DNA from: Acanthamoeba castellanii str. Neff
Lineage: Eukaryota > Discosea > Longamoebia > Acanthamoebidae
NCBI RefSeq assembly: GCF_000313135.1
Contig: NW_004457466.1
Coordinates: forward strand, 128,959-192,958
Direction: 5' to 3'
Length of the DNA: 64,000 bases
A program made the position numbers and the translations under genes. This document shows, in pieces, positions 51,701 to 63,272 of this stretch (positions within the stretch are counted from its first letter, which is position 1; every line of letters starts with the position of its first letter). The notes under the pieces were generated by a model. The model ran no database searches and was not told the origin of the DNA. It saw nothing but the letters and a program-made list of their open reading frames with translations.

Positions 51701-53968
51701 ATGGAGGAGCAGAACGAGGGGGAGCAGCAACAGGGGGCGGCTGTGGCTGAAGAAATCGAGGCCTCTGCTGCCACGCAGGTGGAGGAGGCCCACCCAGATT
51801 TGTCAGTAGATGAAGGAGAGGCGGCAGCAGAGACTGATCCACTGGCAGTAGTGGAAGGTGAAGAAAACGCTCAAGAAGCCCTGGAGGAGGAGACAACAGC
51901 GACCAACGTGGGCGAGGTGTCTGCCGACCTCTCACCCTCCTTGAACGAAGAAGGAGAGGTCGAGGTCGAGGCAGTTGAGGCCGAGGGTGAAGAAGAAGCA
52001 GAGGGAGAAGAGGGAGAGGGCTCCCCCGGTATCACCATCGCCCCACGCACCCCGGTGCTCGAGCACGACCCGCTTCGTGCCCTCACACCCCCCTCGCGGC
52101 GGCACTCGGAAGCGGACGAGTACCAGCCGCTGCCCCTTCCCACCACCACCGTCTCCCCGCTCCCGCCCGTCGCGGCTGCAGACACTTCGTCATCCCCTGC
52201 GTACACACCTCCACCCCACCTCCAGCACCTGGTACCCTTTCGCGTGTCTCTCTGTGCTGACCCGCGTCTTTGTGGTCAGGGTTGGTGGGGCTCGGGCCAA
52301 GCTGCCGGAGGGCGGACTGGCCGGTGCGGACCCGAGCACACTGGGGTCGGGCGGAAGGAAGGCGCCGGTGGCGGTCAACGACGACATGGACGGCCTCAAG
52401 ACGCTCATGGTTCTCCCGCCACCTTGGGGTTCTTTTTCAGTGCTTGCTGATCCCTCTCTTTCTGGCCAGTTGTACTTAACCATCCTCCTGTCCACCGCAC
52501 ACGCACACGCACACGCACTACCGCACGCGCACACAGAGGGCAGGCTACTGGAAGGACGCGGCGCGCTTGGCCGACAAGCTGAGCACCCGTTCTCGCTGGC
52601 CTCACGAGCGCCTGCAGTGCAAGCTGTGCTTGCTCGTTGCCCTGGTAAAGACCAGGTACGGCATCCCATCCCCTCTCCTACTCCAGCCGTGTGCTCTGTC
52701 GGCCCTTGCGGCACGGGTGCTGATCTCTGCACCACCACCGCGGCCCACACCTAGGCAATTTAAGAAGGCGACTGATGAGGTGGACGCTCTCGGAGACCTG
52801 GAGGCGGCATCGACCTTCTACGAGAGCTACCCGCAGCTGTACCAGGACAAGCGTGGATCGATAGTGCCTTTCTCGCTCTTCGTCCTGCGTGCCGAGCTGC
52901 CGTCGTTTGCCAGCCCGGAAGGCCTCTCCAGGTCGCTGGACGCACTCTTCGGTCTGCTCGACTACTGCCGCGCCCAGCTCAGCAGCCTGGCTGCCAAGTC
53001 GACCTCCGCCGCCGCTCCCGCGGCTTCGTCGCCCGACCAGCCGTCGTCGTTGACCGCAGCCGACCTAGACTCCCTCTCCACGCTCTCTATTTCTCGAAGT
53101 GCTTCGCCCTCCTCGTCTTCTGGCCTCTCGTTCATGGAGGATCTGGATCAAGGTACCTTCCGCGCCAGCCGTCTTGTGTGGCCGTCGCCGTCTGTAGTGC
53201 GCTCAACCGCACATTCGGTCGCGTGGCAGATGTGGTGCAGACGTGGCGGGGGCGGGAGGTCCGGGTGTTGTTCTCCATCAGCACGCGATACGTACAGGCC
53301 GGCGACTACTCCGCCGCGTTGCGCATTTTGACCTCCCTCTTGCCGCTCTACCCCAAGGTAATCCCCACCCGAGCAGCCTGCTGGCGGGTGCCGCTGTGTT
53401 CTAATGCTCGCATCGTCTCGATTCAGGACGTTGTCCTGCTGTCGGCAGTGGGCCGCCTGCTGCTGCAGTGGGGCAACTTGACCGGAGCGGAGCGTTACTT
53501 CCGTGACGTAGAGCAGCTGGTGACGGAGCCGACCAACTCGGTGGTGGTCATGATGAACCGCGGCATGGAGTACATCGGGCGCGACCGCTACTCGGACGCG
53601 GCGCGTGCATTCGAGCGCGTGTTGGAGCTTGAGCCGGACAACGTGTGGGCGGCCAACAACCGGGCAGTGTGCTGGTTGTACCTCCGCGACCTCCAACGCT
53701 CCATCACCTCTCTCGAGCAGCTCATCGCCGCCAATCCTGAAGCCAACCTCCTGGTACGCACACTGAGTTTCGGAGTGGATGATACATTGTATATTGTGCT
53801 CGATTGACTGAGACGAGAGCGGAACGCCAACAGGATGTGGTGGTGTTCAACCTGTGCACGCTATACGACCTAGAGTCAGACAGCAGCGGCGTCAAGAAGA
53901 AGGCTCTGTTGGCCATCATCTCCCAGTTTGCCTCTGACGACTTCGACACCAGCGGCATCAAGGTGTGA
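51701..53968 (+). CDS. TRAPPC12: TRAPPC12-like TRAPP complex subunit (TPR protein)
   Basis: Subunit of TRAPP III-type tethering complexes in ER-Golgi traffic. The start at 51701 gives MEEQNEGEQQQGAAVAEE and about 160 residues rich in Glu, Ala and Pro. The conserved part follows: GGLAGADPSTLGSG and MDGLKTLM (about 52300-52410), WPHERLQCKLCLLVALVKTR, FYESYPQLYQDKRGSIVPFS (about 52815), then TPR helices AGDYSAALRILTSLLPLYPK, LLQWGNLTGAERYFRDVEQL, RYSDAARAFERVLELEPDNV and AANNRAVCWLYLRDLQRSI, and the terminal block VVFNLCTLYDLES. Each matches the order in animal TRAPPC12. About seven introns; stop 53966-53968. RTEL1 starts 88 bases downstream on the same strand. Confidence 0.88.
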
Positions 53969-54056
53969 GCTGCGGAATGTAGTTCGACTTTATTTTTTCG
54001 AATTAGAAGAATTTTTTTGGCGCGAACACACGGCCCTCGCGCGGCTCAGAGCGAAG

Positions 54057-57000
54057 ATGGAAATGGAGGATGAAGGCGACATGCCGGTGTGGGGCCGTAA
54101 TGCCAAGAGGCTGCGCACGGGGTATAATGCACCGTATGGCGACGAGGAGGAAGAAGAATTGGAGAATGAAGATGAAGACGAAGATAACGATGAAGATGAA
54201 GGGCAGAGGGAAATGCAGGTGTACGACATACGAGGTGTGCCAGTGGGCTTCCCCTTCAACGCCTATGACAGTCAGCGGGTCTACATGGAGAAAGTAATCC
54301 AAAGCCTTCAGGAGGTACGGCCTTCCCGCCAAGCAACGACCACCCACCGTGGGCTCTGTCTGACGGCCCGCACAGAGCAAGAACGCGCTGCTGGAGAGCC
54401 CCACAGGTACTGGCAAGACGCTGTGTCTTCTGTGTGCCTCTCTTGCCTGGCGGCAGCAGTGGCTCCACTCCCAGTCCAACTCAGCACAATCCGCAGCCGA
54501 CTTCGCCGCTGGTGCGTGGCCGTCCGTGGCTGGGCGTGTGGGCATGTTAGCTTGCGGTGCCACTTGCGTTATGATAGCACTAAGCCCGGGCGTTTGGTTT
54601 GCAGAGTGGCGTAGCAAGGAGAAGCCGCAATCGCTGTTGTTCAGCGGCGGAGGCGATATGCCGCTCGTGGTGCGGGAGAAGCCACCGCGCATCATCTACA
54701 CGTCGCGCACCCACAGCCAGCTCACGCAGGTAATGAAGGAGCTCAAGAGGACCGCCTACAGCCCTCGCATGAGTACGTGCCTGCTCATCAGAGCGCTGAC
54801 TTCCCTGACGGTCCGTACTTCCTGTCGCTCACTCTGCGCCGTTCATCGCAACAACAGCGGTGCTGGGCAGCCGACGTCAGCTATGTGTCAACCCCGACGT
54901 GGTGAATACGCCCGGCCGCGACCACAAGTGCCGCTCGCTCGTCACGAGCCGGCGCTGCGATTACTACAATCGGCTCGACGATCTCAAGAAGTCCGAACAG
55001 CTGCGCGGCTCCTGCAACGGCATGTTCGGGGAAGAGGTCGCCGAGGGCGAGATCACCGACATCGAAGAGCTCCTCCAGTCCGGCCGGGACCGCGGCCTGT
55101 GCGCCTTCTACCTCGCGCGTGAGCTTCAATACTCGGCCGACATCATCTTTGCTCCGTATGTCCCTTCTCACAACCCGTGCTGCGTATCATGCACTGACTT
55201 GCGCGTGTTGTTTCGCACAGTTACAACTACCTCATCGACCCCGCGATTCGGCGCTCGCTTGGCGTCGACCTGCGCGGTGCGGTGATCATTTTCGACGAAG
55301 CGCACAACGTGGAGTCGGTGTGTGAGGACAGCGCGTCGTTCGATCTGCGCGTCGCGGATATGAAAGTGGCGATCAAGGAGCTGGAGAGGGCCGCGGAGCT
55401 CGCCGCCTCGCCCAGCTATTCGGGCGAGACAAACAAGGACGACATCACCCGCTTCAAAGGTACCTGCTGCTGTCGCGTTATGCCTTCCCGTCGATGATGA
55501 CTGACATAATTTCTTGTCTGTGGCCGGTAGGGATGGTGTGGGCCTTGATCAACGACATCAACAAGGTGCATGTGTCCGGCGATGGATTTACTCGCCCGGG
55601 CGACTACATCTACGAACTGCTCAACCAGGTACTTGTCTTAGCCCAGCAGGGAAGACACTCTGTTGGTTCTGACCCTGGCGTTGGCGCAGGTGGACATCAA
55701 CGCGGACACGTCAGTAGCCCTCACGAACCTCTGCGACAGCGTTCTTGCTGATTTGGCAAACGGTAACACCCACCTTGAGCGCCTGTAGTGGTTTCTTGCG
55801 GAGCAGATTAATGCTCACTAGCCATCAGACGAGGAGAGTGGTATGGGTTTGAAGCCGCTTTCGCTCAAGTCGCTCAACGATTGCCTCAAGACCCTATTCA
55901 AAGACGGTGTTGACCGACGCGAGGACTTCTCACTCTACTATAAGGTGCTCAGCATTCCCCCTTTGCTGTCGTGCCCGAGCAGCTTCTCGCTCGCTGCCCC
56001 ATTCACACCTCTTCATATGTAGATACACGTGCACGACCAGGCAAGTGCTGCCCAGCGTGGTGCCTATCGCTTTCAAAGCCGCAATGCAGAGCGAGTCGTT
56101 AGTTGCTGGTGCTTCAACCCGGGCCTGGCCATGCTGGAGTTGGCAGCGCAGGGCGTGCGCAATATCATCCTCACCTCCGGCACCCTCTCGCCTCTCGCCT
56201 CCACCGCCGCCGAGCTCAAAATGTACGCCGACGATGACAGTTTCTTCTCTCCTAGACGTACCCTCTGGCGGCTCTCCTAAGCTTTGTTTTGCTACGTATG
56301 CAGCCCGTTCCCGATCAGGCTCGAGAACAGCCACGTCATCCAGCCGTCGCAGGTCTGGGTGGGCGTGCTGAGCAATGGCCCGTCAGACTACCCGCTCAAC
56401 TCCTCTTTCAAGACGCGCGAGACCGAGGACTACAAGCAGGCACTCGGTAACGCCTTGAGTACGCGCAGTCTCCCTTCGCTCTCCTCTTCTCCACTCGACC
56501 TTCACGGTGAGTTGAAGGACCACTCACGATCCCTACACACCTCAGTCAACTTCATGCGCATCGTGCCAAACGGTCTGCTCGTGTTTTTCCCGTCCTACAC
56601 GGCACTCACCACCTGCGTCGATGCTTGGAAGCGACCAGTAAGTACAGCAACATGCCATTGACTGTCGATCGGTGTCTGGCTCAATGACTGATCGACACTA
56701 CAGGACGAGCAGGCGCGAAACGGTTCGATATGGGAACGGATGTGCCGCTACAAGCAGGCCATCATCGAACCCCGCGAGGCGTTCCAGTTCAAATTGGTAC
56801 TTATCAAGCTGACAGTGCGCGCAGTGCTTCTGTCAGCAAAGGTCTGAGCGGTGTGTGTGCAGGCCATGGAGGACTACTATGCCAAGGTGAAGACCGAAGG
56901 CGGCGCGGTGTTCTTCGCCGTGTGCCGCGGCAAGGTGTCGGAGGGCCTCGATTTCTCCGATGACAATGGGCGCGCGGTGGTCATCACCGGCCTGCCTTTC

Positions 57001-59056
57001 CCCTCGCTTACCGACGCCAAGGTCAAGCAGAAGCGCAGCTACCTTGATCACCAGCGCCAAATCCTCGGCACCAGCTCCTTGGTACACACACAACACAACA
57101 CAACACAACACGACACACACACACACACACACACAACACACACACAACACGACACTCACACAAAGAAAGAGAGAGAGAGAGAGACAACATCACTTGGGCG
57201 TATTTAGGTGCCGTAGTAACGCTTTGGGCGTTTCCATTGTGTTCACACAGTCGCTCAGTGGAAGCGATTGGTACGCACAGCAAGCCATGCGGGCGGTCAA
57301 CCAGGCCGTGGGCCGCGTGATCCGTCATTCGCGGGACCACGGCGCCATTATTTTGGCCGACCAAAGGTTCGTCGAGCCTGCACACCCACCTTAGTCCCCT
57401 GTGCGGTGCACCTGATCGTGTTGGCTGACGTATGTCCCCGGAACAAGGTTCGGAATGGCGACTAACCAGTCCGGACTGTCGCTTTGGCTTCGACCTCAGG
57501 TCAAAGTGTACAACCAATTCGGCGTGGTACGTTGCGTGGCGGCTGAGGAGCGCATGATTGGCCAATCGGCACTATCTCACCCTTTCCCACGTTCGGCTTT
57601 CATTGGCGTCCCAGGCTGCACTCGCCTTGACGCGCTTCTTCAACTTCTTCAAGAACCAAAAGGCCCTTGCTCCTCCGCCTCCACCCAAGGCCAAGCCGAC
57701 GCCCCGACCCAAGGCCCAGCCCGTCGCGGCTCCTGTACAGATGGGGCGCCCGGCCAGCCACACGTCACCCTCCAAGTTCGTGCCGCCACGCGTTGCGGGC
57801 GGTGCAGCATCGGCCACGACAGCTCGCGCACCGCAAGCGACCAGCCTGGTTCCGCCCAGGGCCGGTGTCAAGAGGGAACGGGTGGAAGAACCCACCGAAA
57901 GGCCAGCGCCGCACGCGCGCGATGCCACCTCGCCCATCAAGAGGGAGAGGGGTGAGGAGGCCGCCGTCACCGCCAGCGAGGCACAGGCCTACATCCGCAG
58001 GGTACGTCGCCAGTGTGTGCCGACTGGTGTACGTCAGTCCACAATCCTGACGCTTCTTTGTTATCGTTAGGTCAAGGGCTGTCTCAGTCCGGACGAGTAC
58101 AAGACCTTCCAGTCGACGCTGCGGGACTTCCGGGGCAAACAGATCGAGCTCGCCGAGCTGATGGAGCGCGTGCAGCAGCTCTTCTCCGGGTCGCAGCGGT
58201 ATCCGCTCCTGCGCGACTTTGTCGCGTTCGTTCCGCCACGGCACAGGGCCACCTACCTAGCTATGCTACCTCGTACGCCGCTCCGCTCTTTATTGGCGCT
58301 GTGTTTGCTTCGCACTGCGCTGACCGCGGACGCCCTGCACACCAGAGGAACCGACTGAGGATCTCCCGCAGCCGGCTGCCTCAGAAGAGCGCTCCCCGGC
58401 GCGCATCTCGGCTCCCCGTCCTGCTCAGTCGCCAGCCCAGGCAGAGCGTGTGCCTACACCAGCAGCGGCGTATGACCTGGTGTCCGGCAGTCCGTGCAAG
58501 CCCTTTCGCAGGCCCCGCCCCTTCGCTTCGCCCTTGCTGCCGACCACCTCAACATCACCGACAACCACGCCTGCTGCCGAGTTGAAGAACGAGGCGGAGA
58601 TTGCAGGAACGGGCGAGGCGGATGCGCCGACCTTGCCCTCCGATCGGCAGCCTTCCGCACGTAAGCTCCGTGCTTCCGACCATCCTGATGGCCCTGTCCG
58701 CTGACGCACGATTCTCTCTTCCCTGTAGCGGGCGAACAATCCGAGAGCACGGTCTGTCCGGTCTGTCAAGAAACGGCCTCCAGGTAGGATGACCAACTTG
58801 CTCGTGGTGTTCCCGGTCTTGTTCTGAGTTCTCTCACACTCGTCCACCCACCAAAGCCCCTTCGCCGCACGATGCAAGCATGTCTGCTGTTACGGCTGCT
58901 GGAAGCAGTGGCTTCAACAAAAGCTGGAATGCCCAGGTACGCCCCTCATCAAGCCACCCGACAGCGAACTTAATCAACCAACTCACATAACCCGGGCTAG
59001 TGTGCAAGCAGCGCGTCAGGCTCAAGCACCTCTCCAAGCTCTACTTCTGCAGCTGA
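54057..59056 (+). CDS. RTEL1: RTEL1-like Fe-S DNA helicase with harmonin-N-like and RING domains
   Basis: XPD/Rad3-family 5'-3' helicase that dismantles D-loops, T-loops and G-quadruplexes. The start at 54057 gives an acidic N-terminus before [20 protein letters not shown]. Walker A is ESPTGTGKT (about 54395), followed by [12 protein letters not shown], four Fe-S cysteines (LCVNPD, KCRSL, RCDYY, LCAFY; about 54890-55105), DEAHN (about 55300), SGTLSPL (about 56178), EGLDFSD (about 56945) and [12 protein letters not shown] (about 57300). After the helicase come a Pro/Ala/Lys-rich linker, a harmonin-N-like domain ([15 protein letters not shown], about 58085-58265) and a C-terminal RING with [14 protein letters not shown] and CPVCKQR. 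Stop 59054-59056. More than 15 introns. Domain order equals vertebrate RTEL1. Confidence 0.92.
57081..57185. repeat. AC/ACAAC microsatellite and (GA)n run in RTEL1 intron
   Basis: ACACA and ACAAC units, then a GA run, filling the intron between the exon with RQILGTSSL and the exon with [11 protein letters not shown]. Confidence 0.9.
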
Positions 59057-59217
59057 GGTTGTTGCTGTCCCGCTTGACGGAAAGTTCTGCGCATACCATG
59101 CATAGTTGAAATACAGGTGGTCCCAACATGTGACATTAATGTTGGTGGGTTTGTCGTGGTGGACTTCCACTTCCGCAATACACCTCTCTCTTGCTACACA
59201 AGACCACAGCAGCAAAG

Positions 59218-62200
59218 ATGAAGCACCTGCTCTTGGCAGGTCTCGCTTTGACCGCCCTACTCTTCGTCTCCCTCTTTGTGCCGCATGCGGCCGCACTTCC
59301 TCTCCCTTCCGGCCAAGTCCCGACCGACTGGCAAGCCAGGTGCGTGCTTTGGGCCGGCCCAGATGAGAGATGAACGATTGATGAATTTATCTATCAATTG
59401 ATTCGCGTTTGCTTGAAGGGTCGACGCCGGAACCCTGCTGTACGCAGAGGAGGAGCCTAACGCGACCGAACTTGCGGCCCCGCTCGGCAACGGCTACCTG
59501 GGCACCTACATGGGCAGCGACGCCGTCTACATCGGGGGCGTGTTCAACACCCTCGCCGCCGGCCTGCCTCCCGACCTCTCGCGCAGGCAAGATACCCCTC
59601 CAGCACCACCCTCCTCTCCCCTTTCTTTTTTAATTATCATTTGTCATTTTTAATCATCATTTATTTTTATTTTTTTACTTCGCTTTCGCTCTTTCTTTGC
59701 GTGTCGGTCGCGGCGAGGGCTGGCGAGTGTTAACGACGAAGGTGATGTTGTGTGCTGGTGTTGCGTGTTGCGTGTGTATGGTGCGCGCAAGCAGGTCGCG
59801 AGTGCCTGCGGCTGGTCGAGTGGAGATTGAAGGCGCGCGCGTGTTCGCGGCCGCTCTGGATGTGGAGCGTGGCATCTACTACCGCCGCTCCTACCTCGCA
59901 CCGCCCATCCGTACGGCGCGCGCCGCTTGCAATCCGGGTTGCACACCTATTGGTGTGTGTTACAATCTCACGTCTGTTCTCCTCTGCAGAGGTGGCGATT
60001 GCCAGATCGTGGTAGAGCAGCGCTGGTATGCCCACAGGGTGTACTGGTACCTCTTCAACATGGAAATCGAAGGTGTGTACAACCTCCTTCTCTGTATCTT
60101 TATGAATGATGACGATGACGATAGTGGTAAAATGGTGATGATGATGCGCACTGCTCATTCAAGCATGCAATGGCTGCAGTTGACACCTCGCGCTGCAAGA
60201 GCGGCACCCTGAACGAGATCCCGCTGAGCCTACTGGAGAACGACGGCGGCCCGTCGGAGGACATCCTCTTCGCCCCGGTAGCGGTCCCGGTCGTCAACGC
60301 CCACCAGCCCCCGCCGTTCAAGGTCTTTGAAGGTAGTCCCCTCCCCCAGTGCGTCGTCACGCAGCGAGTGACGACGCTCATGCGCGATGGGTCGCGGGTG
60401 TTATAGGAGTTACGGTGCGGCCAGAGAAGGAGGGAACGTCGCGGGTCAAGGTGAGCTACGTGCGGTGGATCGGCGAAGACAGGCTGGGCGTGCCCCTGGG
60501 CCTCGGCTCGACCGTGTACCACTTCCCCACGGTATTCCGCACGTCGCTCGACGTCGAGGCCGCGGCCCGGTGTCCCGTGCGGCCTGCGACTGCCGCGGGC
60601 GACTGCGGCAGCGAGGGCATCACCGCGGACGGCTGCGCCAAGGTCGGCTGCTGCTACTACCCCAGCCAGGTACTACCGGACCCGGACATCATCGGTGATG
60701 GTGACAAGCACGGGGCGTCCACGGAGGAGTGGGGCGCGGACTCGCACCTCCTCCACCCTATTGACCACTATGTGGCCCAGCAGAACCACAGCGGCTGCCA
60801 TTTTAACTCCGATGTGACCGCCCAAGCGCTCAGCGACTTTGAGTTCGTGTGGAAGAACCGCGACGAACTCCTGGACACGCACACCGCCGCTTGGCTCAAG
60901 CTGTGGGACAGCCGCATCGAGATCGAAGGTGCGTCGTGCCACCGCAGCGCCGTTCAAGTTCTTGCGCAACGGCAAGCGCTCACGCTCACCCCCCCCCAAT
61001 CACCACGACGCCCTCAGGCGACAAGGAGCTGGCGAGGGTGGTGAACGCGTCGTGGTACGCGGTGCTGTCCTCCATCCGTGAGGATTGGCCCTACTCGGTG
61101 TCGCCCGGTGGTCTGAGCTACGGCGGCGGCAACGCCACCTACTACCCCAAGCAGGAGGAACAAGGGTACGTCGGCTATTCCGCCCCTTTTGCATAATGGT
61201 CTCCGTTGCGCTGCGCGGCCCTGACCTTACCTCTCCGCCACCAGATATTTCGGACACACCTTTTGGGTACGTGCCTATCGTTGAGTTGACAAGAATCTCT
61301 CTTTCTCTCTCTCTCTCTCTCTCTTTGTGTGTGTGTGTGTGTGTGTATGTGTGTGTGTGTGTGTGTTGTTGTCGTCGTCGTCGTCGTCGTCGCCGCGTGC
61401 CGAAGGTTGTTTCTCACTTGCTTTCTCTTCCCTTGGCTCGACGTCATTATGTGACTCGCTCAGGATGCGGATGTACGTTACACTCACTCTCGCTTTCCTT
61501 CATTCTTTTGTGTGGAAAGGAATTGTCGACTAACGTCCAGGCCACAGTTCTTCGTTATGCCCGCCCTCCTTCCCTTGTTCCCGTCGCTCGCCGAGAGCAT
61601 CAGTACGCACAAGTGCTGAGTGGTGCTGCTCCTTCCCGTTCCCATAGCTGACCTGCCTCTTCTGTGTGTGTGTGTGCTGTGTCGGATCCTAGTCAACTAC
61701 CGCTACGAGCGTATCGAGACCTCGCAGGAGATCGCGCGCTCCTACGGCAATCAGGGCACCAAATTCGCCTGGGAGTCCGCCTTCACTGGCCTCGAGGAGG
61801 TTCGCGCACAAGCCCACTTTTTTCCCTTCTGTATCAAAGTGTGAGCCTCACCTGCTTTCCGGTGCAACAACAGTGCGCCCACCCGAATCAAGAGGACCAC
61901 CTGAGCGCCGACATCAGCGTGGCCGTGCGGCAGTACTACCGCGCCACCGGCGATAAGAAGTGGCTCGCGACCAAGGGCCTTCCGCTCGTTCTCGGTTCGC
62001 ACCCGCTCGGCTCAACTCCTCGCCTCGCCTCTTGAGATGGTCACTCACGATCGCTTCTCGAGATCAGGTATCGCCGATTACTGGGTCAGCAGAGTGCAGG
62101 CCGACGCCGGCCCGGATGGCCGGGTGGTCTACAACGTCAACGACGTGCAGCCCCCGAACGAGTACGCCACGGGCGTCAACAACTCGGCCTTCACCAACGC

Positions 62201-63104
62201 CGCCGCCTCGGCTGCGCTCGAGTGGGCCGTGGCCGTCACGGACATCCTCAACGTCACGCTGCCCGCCAAGCTCCGCGCCACTTACCTCGATGTGGCCACC
62301 CACCTCAAGATCCCCTTTGACGTCCAGCAGCAGCGCCACCTGGGTACCGCCCTCTGTGCGTGTTCTGTACTGTCGCGGTGTGCCGTGTCTGACAGTGTGT
62401 GTGGCCACACGCTAGACTATGAGAACGCACAATTCGGCGAGTCCCTGAAGCAGGCCGACGTGACGCTGATGGGCTACCCGCTGCAGTACGACATGCCGCA
62501 GCACGTGCGCCTCAACGACCTGCTGTACGAGGTGGCCTACACCAACATCAACGGGCCGGCCATGACCCACGCCATCTTCGCCATCGCCTTCCTCGAGCTG
62601 GGCGAGAACTACACGAGCCACGCCACCCAGGAGTTCAGGCAGAGCTACGGCCTCTACGTCAACGGCCCGTTCAAGGTGTGGCTCGAGTGCCCGCCGCCCG
62701 GCTGCATCGTCAGCACCAACTCGTCGACCAACTCGTCCAACGACAACCTGCCCACCCACCCGGTCCCGCCGTGCCCCAACTTCATCACCGGCGCCGGCGG
62801 CTTCCTGCAGACCATGCTCTACGGCTACCTCGGCCTGCGCTACGAGAGCGACCACCTGCGCCTCAACCCCAGCCTTCCGCCACAGACCACGTCGCTCGCC
62901 CTCCGGCGGCTCCAGTTCCAGGACGCCGTGCTCGACGCGACCTACAACGCGACCAGCCTCACGCTCTCCCTCCTCAACGGTGGTGGCGCCGGCTCGCCCC
63001 GGCCACTCTTCGTGGTCGACGCCGCCAATCGCGGCCACCGCCTCCTCCCCGGCGACTCGCTCTCGCTCCCCTTCGGCCTCACCCGCCTCTACTCTGGGCG
63101 GTGA
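59218..63104 (+). CDS. secreted GH65 glycosidase (PGGHG/acid trehalase-like) with trefoil insertion
   Basis: Glycoside hydrolase family 65, closest in block order to protein-glucosylgalactosylhydroxylysine glucosidase and acid trehalases. The start at 59218 gives a signal peptide (hydrophobic residues about 4-26). An N-terminal beta domain (AAPLGNGYLGTYMGSDAVYI) carries a Cys-rich P-type trefoil-like segment at 60571-60666 (DCGSEGIT, GCCYY). The catalytic barrel has YFGHTFWDAD, KFAWESAFTGLE, NQEDH with the likely acid Glu at 61892-61894, and PPNEYATGVNNSAFTN (about 62150). The C-terminus has GAGGFLQTMLYGYLGLRY. Several N-x-S/T sites. At least twelve introns; stop 63102-63104. The substrate (trehalose, kojibiose or a glycoprotein glucose) is not decidable from sequence. 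Confidence 0.85.
61297..61392. repeat. compound (TC)n-(TG)n-(TCG)n microsatellite in GH65 intron
   Basis: Three adjacent simple repeats in one intron after the exon ending YFGHTFW. On the plus strand the pyrimidine run resembles an overgrown polypyrimidine tract but lies well before the acceptor. Confidence 0.9.
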
Positions 63105-63272
63105 GTTGTCGCTCTTGCCATTCCGCCAATCAGCAATTATATGTTGAGTTATTTAAATTATTAGTGTTTATTTATTCCCCCAATAAACAAATTCGCCGTC
63201 AAAATACAACAATAAAACAAAACTAAAAAGAACAACAACACGACAGAGGCCGAGGGTCTGGTTACGGGACAG

